DNA from: Rubritepida flocculans DSM 14296
Lineage (GTDB): Bacteria; Pseudomonadota; Alphaproteobacteria; Acetobacterales; Acetobacteraceae
Assembly (NCBI RefSeq): GCF_000425365.1
Contig: NZ_AUDH01000003.1
Location: 62,001-126,000 of the forward strand
Length of the DNA stretch: 64,000 bases
Reading direction: 5' to 3'
The notes below the pieces were generated by a model, which saw only the letters and a list, made by a program, of their open reading frames with translations, did no database searches and was not told the origin of the DNA. The translations under genes and the position numbers were made by a program. Shown in pieces: positions 48,953 to 56,910 of this stretch (position 1 is its first letter; the number at the start of each line of letters is the position of its first letter).

Positions 48953-49930
48953 TCACACCCCCTCGTAGACGATCTCGAGCGAGGGCTTCGCGCGCTTCTC
49001 GGGCCCGCACATGTCCTCGATCGCGGCGGGGGTGAGCACCACGTCGCGCCCCACCGCGTCGCCCTTGAAGAGGTTCAGCAGCGCCTCCTGCGACAGCGGC
49101 GTGGGCCTGAGCGGCGGCGCGTTCGCGACCTGCTCCGCAAGGCCCGCGAAGAGCGGGCCCCAGGGCCCATCCGGCGTGCCGACGATCTCGTAGGAGGCGG
49201 ATTTGCGGCGGATGTCCTCGTGCGCGGGGATGGAGGCGAGCACGGGGATGCCCGCGGCGGCGGCGAAGGCCGCGGCCTCGCCGGTGCCGTCGTCCTTGTT
49301 CACCACCATGCCGGCCACGCCGACATTGCCGCCGAGCTTGCGGAAGTACTCGACGGCCGAGCAGACGTTGTTCGCGACGTAGAGGGACTGCAGGTCGTTC
49401 GAGCCGACGACGATGACCTTCTGGCACATGTCGCGCGCGATCGGCAGGCCGAAGCCGCCGCAGACCACGTCGCCCAGGAAGTCGAGCAGCACGTAGTCGA
49501 AGTCCCAGTCGTGGAAGCCGAGCTTCTCCAGCGTCTCGAAGCCGTGGATGATGCCGCGTCCGCCGCAGCCGCGGCCCACTTCCGGCCCGCCGAGTTCCAT
49601 GGCGAAGACGCCGTCGCGCTTGAAGCAGACATCGCCGATCGCGACCGGCTCGCCGGCGGCCTTCTTGCGCGAGGAGGTCTCGATGATGGTGGGCGTGGAG
49701 CGGCCGCCGAAGAGCAGCGAGGTGGTGTCGCTCTTCGGGTCGCAGCCGATGAGCAGCACGCGCTTGCCCTGCTGCGCCATCATGTAGCTGAGGTTGGCCA
49801 GAGTGAAGGATTTGCCGATGCCGCCCTTGCCGTAGATCGCGACGATCTGCGTCCTCTTCGCGGGCGCGGCGGGCTCGGCGCCGCTCGCGCCCTCGCTGGA
49901 AGGCTGCATGTTCCCGGGCAGGGCGTTCAT
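48953..49930 (-). CDS. bchX: Chlorophyllide a reductase iron protein subunit X
   Basis: NifH-like ATPase that donates electrons to BchYZ; 325 residues. P-loop AIYGKGGIGKSFT, switch region LIGCDPKSDTTSLL, and the Cys ligands of the bridging 4Fe-4S cluster in GGRGIIHGFE...FLGDVVCGGFGLP. The conserved KVIVVGSNDLQSLYVANNV follows. An N-terminal extension of about 27 residues precedes the P-loop, as usual for BchX. Start overlaps the bchC stop (ATGA). Confidence 0.96.
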   Translation of the reverse strand: MNALPGNMQPSSEGASGAEPAAPAKRTQIVAIYGKGGIGKSFTLANLSYMMAQQGKRVLLIGCDPKSDTTSLLFGGRSTPTIIETSSRKKAAGEPVAIGDVCFKRDGVFAMELGGPEVGRGCGGRGIIHGFETLEKLGFHDWDFDYVLLDFLGDVVCGGFGLPIARDMCQKVIVVGSNDLQSLYVANNVCSAVEYFRKLGGNVGVAGMVVNKDDGTGEAAAFAAAAGIPVLASIPAHEDIRRKSASYEIVGTPDGPWGPLFAGLAEQVANAPPLRPTPLSQEALLNLFKGDAVGRDVVLTPAAIEDMCGPEKRAKPSLEIVYEGV

Positions 49931-50856
49931 TCGGACTTCCTCCAGTCGAGAACCATCTTCAGGCAGGTGGCATCGCCGAAGGCGGTGCGATAGGCGGCGG
50001 GCGCGGCCATCGCCGGCTCGCGGTGGGTGATCAGCCCGTCGAGGGAGAGGCGCCCGGCGTCGAGCAGGGCGCGCAGCGCCGCCATGTCGGCCGGGGTCCA
50101 TTCGGCGGCGATGCGCAGCCGCGCCTCGCGCATGAAGGCGGGTGCGAAGGCGAAGGAGAGTCGGTCGTAGAACCCCGCGAGGGTGATCTCGCCCTGCGGC
50201 GCGAGGCGGGCGATGAGCGCATCGAGCAGCGCGGCGTCGCCGCTGGCGTCGCAGATGCGCGCGTAGTCGCGGCGCTGGTCGGCCTCGGCGGTGGTGACCG
50301 TATAGCCCTCGGCGCCGCCGGCGCGGGCGGCGTTCGCCTCCCACACGGTGGGCGCGGGCGCGCCCATGGCCAGGGTGATGCGCGCGAGCAGCCGGCCCAG
50401 CACGCCATGCCCCACGATGAGCTCGGGCGGATGGTCGAGGATGGCGTGGCAGGCGGTGGCGGCCAGCGCCAGCAGCACCGCGCGTTCGCCCAGCGCCTCG
50501 TCCACCGGCACCACGCGGCGGCCGGGCGCGACCAGCCGCCGGGCCGCGCCGCCGAACAGGCCGCGCACATCCTTGAAGCCCCGCGAGCCGGGGATGAACA
50601 CCCGGCTGCCCACGCTGCGGCCCGAGGCGGCGCCCGCAGCGACGACGCGGCCCACGCTCTCGTAGCCCGGCACCAGCGGATAGCCCATGCCCGGGAAGTG
50701 CGGCATCCGCCCGCTCCAGAGCAGCTTCTCGGTGCCGGTGGAGATGCCGGACCACTCCACATCCACCACCACATCCTCCTCGCCCGGGGGCAGGAGGGCC
50801 ACGCGCTCCAGCCGGAGCTGTTCCGGCTCGGTGAGGATCACGGCGATCGTGTCCAT
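49927..50856 (-). CDS. bchC: 3-hydroxyethyl bacteriochlorophyllide a dehydrogenase
   Basis: Oxidises the C-3 hydroxyethyl group to the acetyl group of bacteriochlorophyll a; 309 residues. MDR-like fold without the zinc Cys cluster. WSGISTGTEKLLWSGRMPHFPGMGYPLVPGYE is the signature region (key residues S-G-I-S-T-G-T-E-K), with FGGAARRLV and VGHGVLGRLLAR further on. It has its own PpsR-overlapped promoter 31 bases upstream and heads the bchCXYZ-puf run. Confidence 0.95.
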   Translation of the reverse strand: MDTIAVILTEPEQLRLERVALLPPGEEDVVVDVEWSGISTGTEKLLWSGRMPHFPGMGYPLVPGYESVGRVVAAGAASGRSVGSRVFIPGSRGFKDVRGLFGGAARRLVAPGRRVVPVDEALGERAVLLALAATACHAILDHPPELIVGHGVLGRLLARITLAMGAPAPTVWEANAARAGGAEGYTVTTAEADQRRDYARICDASGDAALLDALIARLAPQGEITLAGFYDRLSFAFAPAFMREARLRIAAEWTPADMAALRALLDAGRLSLDGLITHREPAMAAPAAYRTAFGDATCLKMVLDWRKSE

Positions 50857-50886
50857 CGGGTGGTGTTTCCTCGGGAATCAGAAATC

Positions 50887-50926
50887 AATCTAAGGAGACG
50901 CGCAAAACTGTCAAGCAAAATGGACA
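50887..50926 (-). promoter_or_regulatory. bchC promoter with overlapping PpsR/CrtJ operator
   Basis: TGTCAAGCAAAATGGACA (50909-50926, plus-strand reading) is a perfect TGT-N12-ACA element. On the minus strand its end gives a consensus -35 TTGACA (50914-50909), then 16 bases, then TAGATT (50892-50887, four of six -10 bases). The start of transcription would lie about 25 bases before the bchC ATG. A repressor on the palindrome would block polymerase, as at the bchC promoters of Rhodobacter. Confidence 0.75.
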
Positions 50927-50962
50927 TTCCGGACGGAGATCGGCCCTCCAGCGCCCGCGGCG

Positions 50963-51823
50963 TCAGGTGGCCGTGACGGGAAGACTCCTGGGCAGCAGCC
51001 GCCGGGCCTCGCGGCGGATCAGCGCGCCGAGCTGCTCCCGCCCGGGACAGGCGGGCACGGCGGCGGCGGCCGAATCCGCCAGGGCTTCCAGCCGCGCCAC
51101 CGCGCCGCGCAGGCCCAGCTCGCGCACCGCGCTCGGCCGGCCATGCGCCGCGTCCTGCCCCACCGGCTTGCCGAACTCCTCGGCGGCGGCGAGCGCATCG
51201 GCGATGTCGTCCGCCACCTGGTAGGCCTCGCCCAGCCGCTCGCCCACGGCGCGCCAGGCCTCGACGGGCCCTCCGGCGGCGGCCGCCCCGGCCATGCTGG
51301 CCCCGGCGAAGAGCGCGGCCGTCTTGGCGCGGTGATAGGCCGAGACATCCACGCGCGGCTCGCATTCCCAGGCCTGGCCGGCGACGATGCCGAGCGGCGT
51401 GCCCACCGCCTCCGCGACGATGCCGAGCACGGTGGCCACCCGCTCCCGATGCGCGGCGGGGCAGCGCAGCACGTGCTGGAAGGCCAGGACGATCAGCGCA
51501 TCGCCAGCCAGCAGCGCCAGCGGCTCGCCATAGGCCTTGTGGACGGTGAGCCGGCCGCGGCGCGTGGCCGCGTCGTCGAAGGCGGGCATGTCGTCATGCA
51601 CCAGAGAGGCGCAGTGCAGCAGCTCGATCGCCGCGGCGGTGGCGTCCGCAAGAGCGGGGTCATCGCCCCCGCAGGCTTCGGCCGCGGCGAGGCACAGCCG
51701 CGGGCGGATGCGCGCGCCGCCGGGGAAGACCGCATGGCTCATCGCAAGGCTGAGCAGGGGCGGGGTGGGCCCTGGCTGGAGGGCCTCGGTCAGGCTCCGC
51801 TCGATGCGCGCAATGGCGTCCAT
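50963..51823 (-). CDS. crtE: Geranylgeranyl diphosphate synthase
   Basis: Short-to-medium chain prenyl synthase of 286 residues making C20-PP for carotenoids and the bacteriochlorophyll tail. First Asp-rich motif DDMPAFDD, GGARIRPRL with the diphosphate-binding Arg, and second Asp motif ADDIAD. Placement directly upstream of bchC and behind a PpsR-type promoter supports photosynthetic GGPP synthase over farnesyl-PP synthase IspA, which has very similar motifs. Confidence 0.9.
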   Translation of the reverse strand: MDAIARIERSLTEALQPGPTPPLLSLAMSHAVFPGGARIRPRLCLAAAEACGGDDPALADATAAAIELLHCASLVHDDMPAFDDAATRRGRLTVHKAYGEPLALLAGDALIVLAFQHVLRCPAAHRERVATVLGIVAEAVGTPLGIVAGQAWECEPRVDVSAYHRAKTAALFAGASMAGAAAAGGPVEAWRAVGERLGEAYQVADDIADALAAAEEFGKPVGQDAAHGRPSAVRELGLRGAVARLEALADSAAAAVPACPGREQLGALIRREARRLLPRSLPVTAT

Positions 51824-51847
51824 GGAGGTCTCTCCCTTCAGAGCTCC

Positions 51848-51889
51848 ATGATGCCATCTGACGGGGGAGACTGTCAGCTAAAATAGACA
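51848..51889 (-). promoter_or_regulatory. crtE promoter with overlapping PpsR/CrtJ operator
   Basis: TGTCAGCTAAAATAGACA (51872-51889) is a perfect TGT-N12-ACA element. On the minus strand its end forms CTGACA (51877-51872), then 18 bases, then CATCAT (51853-51848), a weak -10. The layout matches that at bchC, so both halves of this gene run are probably repressed together in air. Confidence 0.68.
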
Positions 51890-51944
51890 TCCATTTTGGT
51901 CGGATGTTGCCGACGCCCGGTGCGGAGGCTGCGGCCGGAGGCCC

Positions 51945-52295
51945 TCAGCGCCGCCGCACATCGTCGAAGGCGCCCGTGGTGCCGCGCTGGCAGCTCCCGT
52001 CCTCCAGCATCCGGCGATAGCCGTTCGCGCCGCCCACGCAGGCCTGCGCGAGGCCGCGCTTGTTCGCGTCCGTGGCGCGGCGGACATCGTTGATGAAGCG
52101 GTTCACCTCGCCATGCGCCGCCGCCTTTTCCGCCGGAGTCTTGTTGGAGACGTCGATGCACTGGCGCCACAACCGCACCTGCTCGTCGCAGCTCGGCACC
52201 CCGGTCGCGTCGTTCGCCGCGGGGCGCGGCTGCGCGCCGGCCATGAGCGGGGCCAGGGCCAGCACCAGCACCAGGGACAATAGGGCAGCGCGCAT
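51945..52295 (-). CDS. Small secreted protein with four cysteines
   Basis: Predicted 116-residue product from ATG 52295, with GGAGGA just upstream. A clear signal peptide (MRAALLSLVLVLALAPLMAGAQ) is followed by a mature part of about 94 residues with Cys in PSCDEQ, RQCIDV, QACVGG and GSCQRG, which could form two disulfides. I do not recognise a family. It lies 55 bases upstream of the crtE operator on the same strand, and nothing suggests it belongs to the photosynthesis genes. Confidence 0.65.
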   Translation of the reverse strand: MRAALLSLVLVLALAPLMAGAQPRPAANDATGVPSCDEQVRLWRQCIDVSNKTPAEKAAAHGEVNRFINDVRRATDANKRGLAQACVGGANGYRRMLEDGSCQRGTTGAFDDVRRR

Positions 52296-52401
52296 GCGTC
52301 CTCCTCCGGGCATCGGCGCGAAGGAAGATAGCGTGGCGCGGGCGGCCTCCCACCAACCCGCGCGGGAGAATCCGCACGCGGCATGCACGCGGGGGGGCGC
52401 A

Positions 52402-53526
52402 TCACTCCCGCCGCCGCTCGAGCTCCGCCAGCACCGCCTCGGCCGCCGCCTCGCTCGGCCGGCCGGCAGGGGGGGCCAGCCGCGCCAGGGCCTCGCGGAA
52501 GCCGGCGCGCTGCGCCTCCGCCGCCGCGCCGCCCTCCAGCAGCGGCCGCAGCGCCGCCGCCAGCGCGGCCGGCGTGCAGTCCTGCTGGAGCAGCTCGGGC
52601 ACCACCTCCCGCCCGCAGAGCAGGTTCACGAGGCTCACATGGCGCACGCGGATCAGCCGCCGCGCCAGCGCCGCGGTGATGGGGTTCAGCCGGTAGGCCA
52701 CCACATGCGGCAGCCCGGCCACCGCGGCCTCCAGCGAGGAGGTGCCGGACTTGATGAGCCCCGCGCGCGCGGCCGCCATCGCGTCCGCCTTCTCGGCCGG
52801 AGTGCGGGCGAAGCGCAGCGGGCGCCCGAAGGCCTCGGCCCGGGCGCGCACCGCCTCCTCCACCGTGCCGGCCAGCGCGAGGACGGGCGTGACATCGCCG
52901 GGCAGGGCGCGCACCGTCTCGGCGAAGACGGGCAGCAGGCGCCGGACCTCGCCCGCCCGGCTGCCCGGCATGACGACGAGCCCCCGCCCGGGCAGCGGGC
53001 AGCGCGCCGCATCGCCGCGCGCCGCCTCGCTCTCCAGGATCGGGTGGCCGACGAAGCTGACGGGAATGCCCGCCGCCTCGAAGAGCGGCGCCTCGAAGGG
53101 CAGCAGGGCGAGGATGCGGTCCACCCGCCGCGCGATCTTCCGCACCCGCCCCGGCCGCCAGGCCCAGATCTGCGGGGCGACGTAGTGCACGACCGGAATC
53201 CCCATCGCCTTCACCCGCGCGGCGAGGCGCAGGGTGAAGCCCGGGCTGTCGATGGTGACGACGAGGCGCGGCGCGCGGCGCGCGATGTCCTGTGCCGTCT
53301 CCTCCAGCCGGCGCGCGAGGCGGCGCAGGCTGGGCAGCACCTCGAGCAGCCCCATGAGCGCGAGCTCGCGGATGGGAAACAGGCTCTGCAGGCCCTGTTC
53401 GGCCATGCGCTCGCCGCCCAGCCCGGCGAACTCGAGCCCGGGCGCGCGCGCGCGCAGCGCCGCCATCAGCCGTGCGCCGAGGATGTCGCCCGAGGCCTCG
53501 CCCGCGACGAGGTAGATCAGGCTCAC
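52402..53526 (-). CDS. lpxB: Lipid-A-disaccharide synthase
   Basis: Glycosyltransferase (GT19) joining UDP-diacyl-glucosamine and lipid X in lipid A synthesis; 374 residues. LVAGEASGDILGARLM, VTIDSPGFTLRLA, HYVAPQIWAWRPGR, VGHPI and MPGSRAGEVRRLLP are the family motifs. The start is GTG 53526, overlapping the nitrilase stop (GTGA). It is placed at the end of a hisI-headed operon instead of behind lpxD-fabZ-lpxA, an odd location for the family. Confidence 0.93.
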   Translation of the reverse strand: MSLIYLVAGEASGDILGARLMAALRARAPGLEFAGLGGERMAEQGLQSLFPIRELALMGLLEVLPSLRRLARRLEETAQDIARRAPRLVVTIDSPGFTLRLAARVKAMGIPVVHYVAPQIWAWRPGRVRKIARRVDRILALLPFEAPLFEAAGIPVSFVGHPILESEAARGDAARCPLPGRGLVVMPGSRAGEVRRLLPVFAETVRALPGDVTPVLALAGTVEEAVRARAEAFGRPLRFARTPAEKADAMAAARAGLIKSGTSSLEAAVAGLPHVVAYRLNPITAALARRLIRVRHVSLVNLLCGREVVPELLQQDCTPAALAAALRPLLEGGAAAEAQRAGFREALARLAPPAGRPSEAAAEAVLAELERRRE

Positions 53527-54407
53527 GCGAAGGCCGCGGGCTCTGGGCGCGGGATGGAGGCGCGCGGCCAGTCGCGGTGGTTGCGCACCGCGCCATCGGC
53601 GCGCACCGCCTCGATCCGCGCGGGATCCAGCCGCGCGAGCACGAGGCCGGGCGCGTCGTAGCCGCCCTCCGCGATCACGCCGTCCTCGCGGAAGCCGCGG
53701 TCCACGGGGCCGAAGATCCCGGCCGCGCCGTGGTTCTGGTCGAGCGCCGCGGAGGCCGCGAAGCCGCCCACGGTCGGCGCCACGGCCACGAAGCACTGGT
53801 TCTCCATGGCGCGGGCGCGCGCGGCGATGCGCACGCGCTGGAAGCCGTGCGCCGTGTCGGTGCAGGTGGGCACCAGCACCAGCCATGCGCCCGCCTCCAC
53901 CTGCGCGCGCACGAGCTTCGGGAACTCGGCATCGTAGCAGATGGCGATGCCGATCAGCCCCCAGGGCGTGGGGAAGACGCTGGGCGGCGCGCCCGGCGAG
54001 ACGCCCCAGCGCTCGCTCTCGAAGCGCGTCATCTGCCGCTTCTCCTGCATGGCGAGGCGGCCGTCGGGCGCGATGAGCGGCGCGCGGTTCACCACCCTGC
54101 CGCCATCGGCCATGGGCAGCGTGCCGGGCTGAAGCCAGAGGCGGTGCCGGCGCGCGGCGGCGCGCATCGCCTCCAGCACCTCGCCGCTCGCGGCCACCAT
54201 GGCGTGCAGCTCGCTCGCCTCATCGGCCGAGCGGTTGCCGGCGAGCGCGGCGCCGAGCTCCACGCAGGCGTATTCGGGGGCGAGCAGCAGATCGGCCCCG
54301 CCCGCCCTGGCCTCGGCGCAGAAGCCGTCGAGCTTCGCGGCGAAGGCGGAGACGGAGCCGAGCGGCTCCACGGGCCAGGCGAGGCAGGCGAGGGTGAGCG
54401 GGCTCAC
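53523..54407 (-). CDS. Carbon-nitrogen hydrolase (nitrilase superfamily)
   Basis: Single nitrilase-fold domain, 294 residues, from GTG 54407, which overlaps the upstream GNAT stop (GTGA). The catalytic Glu-Lys-Cys set is in LLLAPEYACVE, MQEKRQMTRFE and IAICYDAEFP. This branch often occurs as one chain or one operon with a GNAT domain, as here, and the natural amide is unknown. No signal peptide. Confidence 0.88.
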   Translation of the reverse strand: MSPLTLACLAWPVEPLGSVSAFAAKLDGFCAEARAGGADLLLAPEYACVELGAALAGNRSADEASELHAMVAASGEVLEAMRAAARRHRLWLQPGTLPMADGGRVVNRAPLIAPDGRLAMQEKRQMTRFESERWGVSPGAPPSVFPTPWGLIGIAICYDAEFPKLVRAQVEAGAWLVLVPTCTDTAHGFQRVRIAARARAMENQCFVAVAPTVGGFAASAALDQNHGAAGIFGPVDRGFREDGVIAEGGYDAPGLVLARLDPARIEAVRADGAVRNHRDWPRASIPRPEPAAFA

Positions 54408-54994
54408 GCGAGGCTCTTCGTCCAGAAGGAGAGGAGATGGGGCGTCTCGAAGGAATCCCCGTGCTCGCGCCAGCGGAACAGGCAGGTGAGGGTGGGCTGG
54501 TGGAGATAGCCGCGCCGCCGCCAGAACGCGTCGAGCGGCGCGTAGCCGGCGGGCTTGCGCGGGTCGTTCGCGTTGCGGATCACGGCGCAGAAGCAGGCCT
54601 TCGCGAAGCCCAGCGCGCGGGCGTGGGCCTCGCGCGCCTCGAAGAAACGCACGCCGACGCCCTGCCCGCGCCAGGGGGCGCGCAGCACGGATTCGCCGAA
54701 ATAGCACCATTCCCCCGGATCGAGCCCGGCCTCGAGGAAGGCGGCCCGCACCTCGGGATGGGTGCTCGCCATGGGCTGGGCGGAGGCCGCGCCCACCACC
54801 TCCCCGCCGTCCTTCGCGAGCACAATGGCCGCGCGCGGATCGTCGGCGTAGTGCGCCATGTACTTCGCCTCCTCCGCCGGATCGGCGTCGTAGAGGTAGG
54901 GCCATTCGGCGAAGACCTCCGCGCGCAGCCGCGAGAGGGCGGGGACATGGGGCAGCAGCGCCGCGCCCGTGACGGTCTCGATGGCGATGCTCAC
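54404..54994 (-). CDS. GNAT family acetyltransferase paired with the nitrilase
   Basis: GNAT domain of 196 residues: WPYLYDADPAEEAKYMAHY near the start, CYFGESVLRAPWRGQGVGVRFFEARE holding the acetyl-CoA loop, and CAVIRNANDPRKPAGYAPLDAFWRRRGY. These residues match the GNAT half of fused GNAT/carbon-nitrogen hydrolase proteins, so the two neighbouring genes probably work together on one substrate. It overlaps both neighbours by 4 bases. Confidence 0.87.
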   Translation of the reverse strand: MSIAIETVTGAALLPHVPALSRLRAEVFAEWPYLYDADPAEEAKYMAHYADDPRAAIVLAKDGGEVVGAASAQPMASTHPEVRAAFLEAGLDPGEWCYFGESVLRAPWRGQGVGVRFFEAREAHARALGFAKACFCAVIRNANDPRKPAGYAPLDAFWRRRGYLHQPTLTCLFRWREHGDSFETPHLLSFWTKSLA

Positions 54995-55980
54995 GCGGCG
55001 GCCTCCAGGAAGGCGCGCAGGCCCTGTTCCACCACGGCGGGCTCCAGATCCTGCAGGATGAAGACGAGGCGCGAGCCGCGCGGCGCATCCGCCGGCCAGG
55101 CGGGCAGGCGGCGCGGCGGGTGGAAGCTGTGCTGCACGCCATGCACCACGACGGGCAGCGCCTCGCCCCGGACGTCCAGGACGCCCTTCACCCGCAGCAG
55201 CCGCGCGCCCTGGGTCATCGCCATCATCTCGAGATAGCCCGCGACACCCTCCCAGGGCAGGGGCGCGTCGAAACGCAGGCAGAGCGCGCGGATGCGCGCG
55301 TCGTGCCGGTTCGGGTCGTGGCGATGGTGGTGATCGTGATGGTGGTGCGCGGCGCCCGCGCCGTCGATCCAGGCGGCGATGCTCTCCGCCTTGCCCTCGG
55401 CCGAGAAGGGGCCGAGGCCCAGCAGCGCCTCCGCCCGCACCTCGCGCGCATCGGCGATCCGCGCGACCGGGTTCAGCGCCGCGAGCCGCGCGGCGAGCGG
55501 CGCGGGGTCCGCGAGGTCGGTCTTGCTGATCAGCAGCAGATCGGCCACGGCCGCCTGGCGGCGCGCCTCCTCATGCGCGTCGAGGCTCGCCATGCCGGCT
55601 GTCGCGTCCACCACCGTCACCACCCCGTCCAGCGCGTAGTCGCGCAGCAGCAGCGGGTCGCGCATCAGGGTGTGCAGGATGGGCGCGGGGTCGGCGAGGC
55701 CCGTCGTCTCCACCACCACGCGGCGGAAGGGCCGGCCGCGGGCGGCGAGGTCGCGCAGCGCGCGGGAGAGGTCGCCGCGGATGGTGCAGCAGAGGCAGCC
55801 CGAGGCGAGCAGCACCGCATCGCCCTCCAGCGCCTCGACGAAGAGGTGGTCGAGCCCGATCTCGCCGAACTCGTTGACCAGCACGGCGCAGCCTTCCAGC
55901 GCGGGGTCGCGCAGCAGGCGGTTGAGCAGCGTGGTCTTGCCCGCGCCGAGGAAGCCCGTGAGCAGGGTGAGCGGCGTCAT
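54991..55980 (-). CDS. COG0523 GTPase, putative zinc metallochaperone (CobW/ZagA-like)
   Basis: G3E GTPase of 329 residues. P-loop [13 protein letters not shown], the metal-binding GCLCC (Cys-x-Cys-Cys), switch [10 protein letters not shown], and SKTDLAD in place of NKxD. Before the C-terminal domain is a His-rich stretch [11 protein letters not shown] that can bind zinc. The gene overlaps hisI by 4 bases, and hisI diverges from a Zur-like regulator, so zinc is the probable metal rather than cobalt. Confidence 0.9.
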   Translation of the reverse strand: MTPLTLLTGFLGAGKTTLLNRLLRDPALEGCAVLVNEFGEIGLDHLFVEALEGDAVLLASGCLCCTIRGDLSRALRDLAARGRPFRRVVVETTGLADPAPILHTLMRDPLLLRDYALDGVVTVVDATAGMASLDAHEEARRQAAVADLLLISKTDLADPAPLAARLAALNPVARIADAREVRAEALLGLGPFSAEGKAESIAAWIDGAGAAHHHHDHHHRHDPNRHDARIRALCLRFDAPLPWEGVAGYLEMMAMTQGARLLRVKGVLDVRGEALPVVVHGVQHSFHPPRRLPAWPADAPRGSRLVFILQDLEPAVVEQGLRAFLEAAA

Positions 55981-56405
55981 GCGCCGTAGAGCTCCTCGGG
56001 GCTGACGAGGGGGGCCGCGATCTCCGCGAGCCCCTCGCCGCGCGGGGCGAGGAAGAAGCAGGAGCGCCGGCCGGTGTGGCAGGCCACCCCCGCCTGGTCC
56101 ACCAGCAGCAGCAGCGCATCGCCGTCGCAGTCGAGGCGCAGGTCGAGCACGCGCTGCACCTGGCCCGAGCTCTCGCCCTTGCGCCAGAGCCCGCCGCGGC
56201 TGCGGCTGAAATAGCAGGCGCGGCCGGTGGCAAGCGTCTCCTCCAGGGAGTCGCGGTTCATCCAGGCCAGCATCAGCACCTCCCCCGTGTCGTGCTGCTG
56301 GGCGATGGCGGGCACGAGGCCGCGCAGGTCGAAGCGCACCGCGTCCAGCACGCGCGCGCGCGCCGCGGGATCGGCGAGCGGCAGGGGGGAGGGGGTGTCG
56401 GTCAT
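55977..56405 (-). CDS. hisI: Phosphoribosyl-AMP cyclohydrolase
   Basis: Third step of histidine synthesis; 142 residues, no HisE fusion. The three zinc-binding Cys are present at C-x15-C-x6-C (DCDGD, ACHTG, SCFF), and the magnesium Asp ligands D-C-D-G-D are intact, so this is a normal zinc-dependent enzyme. First gene of a five-gene overlapping operon, far from other his genes. Confidence 0.93.
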   Translation of the reverse strand: MTDTPSPLPLADPAARARVLDAVRFDLRGLVPAIAQQHDTGEVLMLAWMNRDSLEETLATGRACYFSRSRGGLWRKGESSGQVQRVLDLRLDCDGDALLLLVDQAGVACHTGRRSCFFLAPRGEGLAEIAAPLVSPEELYGA

Positions 56406-56450
56406 GGCGTCGGAGTATAAGGGAGAGCCGAAAGCAGGGTGAGAGCCGGG

Positions 56451-56906
56451 ATGGACATGGAGGCGATGCTCGATCGGGCGGCGGCGCTGTGCGCGGCGCG
56501 CGGGGCGCAGCTCACGCCGCTGCGCCGGCAGGTGCTGCGCCTGGTGCTGGCCGCCGAGCAGCCGGTGGGCGCCTATGCGCTGCTCGACCAGCTCAAGGCC
56601 GAGCGCGGCGGCGCGGCCCCGCCCACCGTCTATCGCGCGCTCGATTTCCTGCTGGAGCAGGGGCTGATCCACAAGCTCGAGCGGCTGAACGCCTTTCTCC
56701 CCTGCGTCGAGGCCGGGCACGCCCACGCCCCGGGCGAGCACGACCACCCGCACCAGTTCCTGATCTGCCGCCGCTGCGGCGGCACGACCGAGATCGCCGA
56801 CCACGCCGCCGCCCATGCGCTGGAGGCCGCCGCCGCGCGCGCGGGCTTCCGGGTGCAGCGCATGACGGTGGAGCTGGAGGGGCTCTGCGCGCGCTGCGCG
56901 GGGTGA
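56451..56906 (+). CDS. zur: Fur family regulator, probably Zur
   Basis: Fur-type DNA-binding repressor of 151 residues from ATG 56451 (a GTG at 56439 is possible). The winged helix is [28 protein letters not shown]...[20 protein letters not shown]. The metal-binding part contains [21 protein letters not shown] and LCARCAG, the latter two being the structural zinc Cys pairs. Zur is favoured over Fur by the P-x-x-A-Y-x-L-L-D pattern and by the divergent hisI-COG0523 genes. I see no clear Zur box in the 45-base gap. Confidence 0.82.
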   Translation: MDMEAMLDRAAALCAARGAQLTPLRRQVLRLVLAAEQPVGAYALLDQLKAERGGAAPPTVYRALDFLLEQGLIHKLERLNAFLPCVEAGHAHAPGEHDHPHQFLICRRCGGTTEIADHAAAHALEAAAARAGFRVQRMTVELEGLCARCAG

Positions 56907-56910
56907 TCGC

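Noticed and set aside
56406-56450. Zur box between hisI and zur
   Set aside because: The gap GGAGTATAAGGGAGAG has some A/T but no clear palindrome. Not supportable without a motif search.
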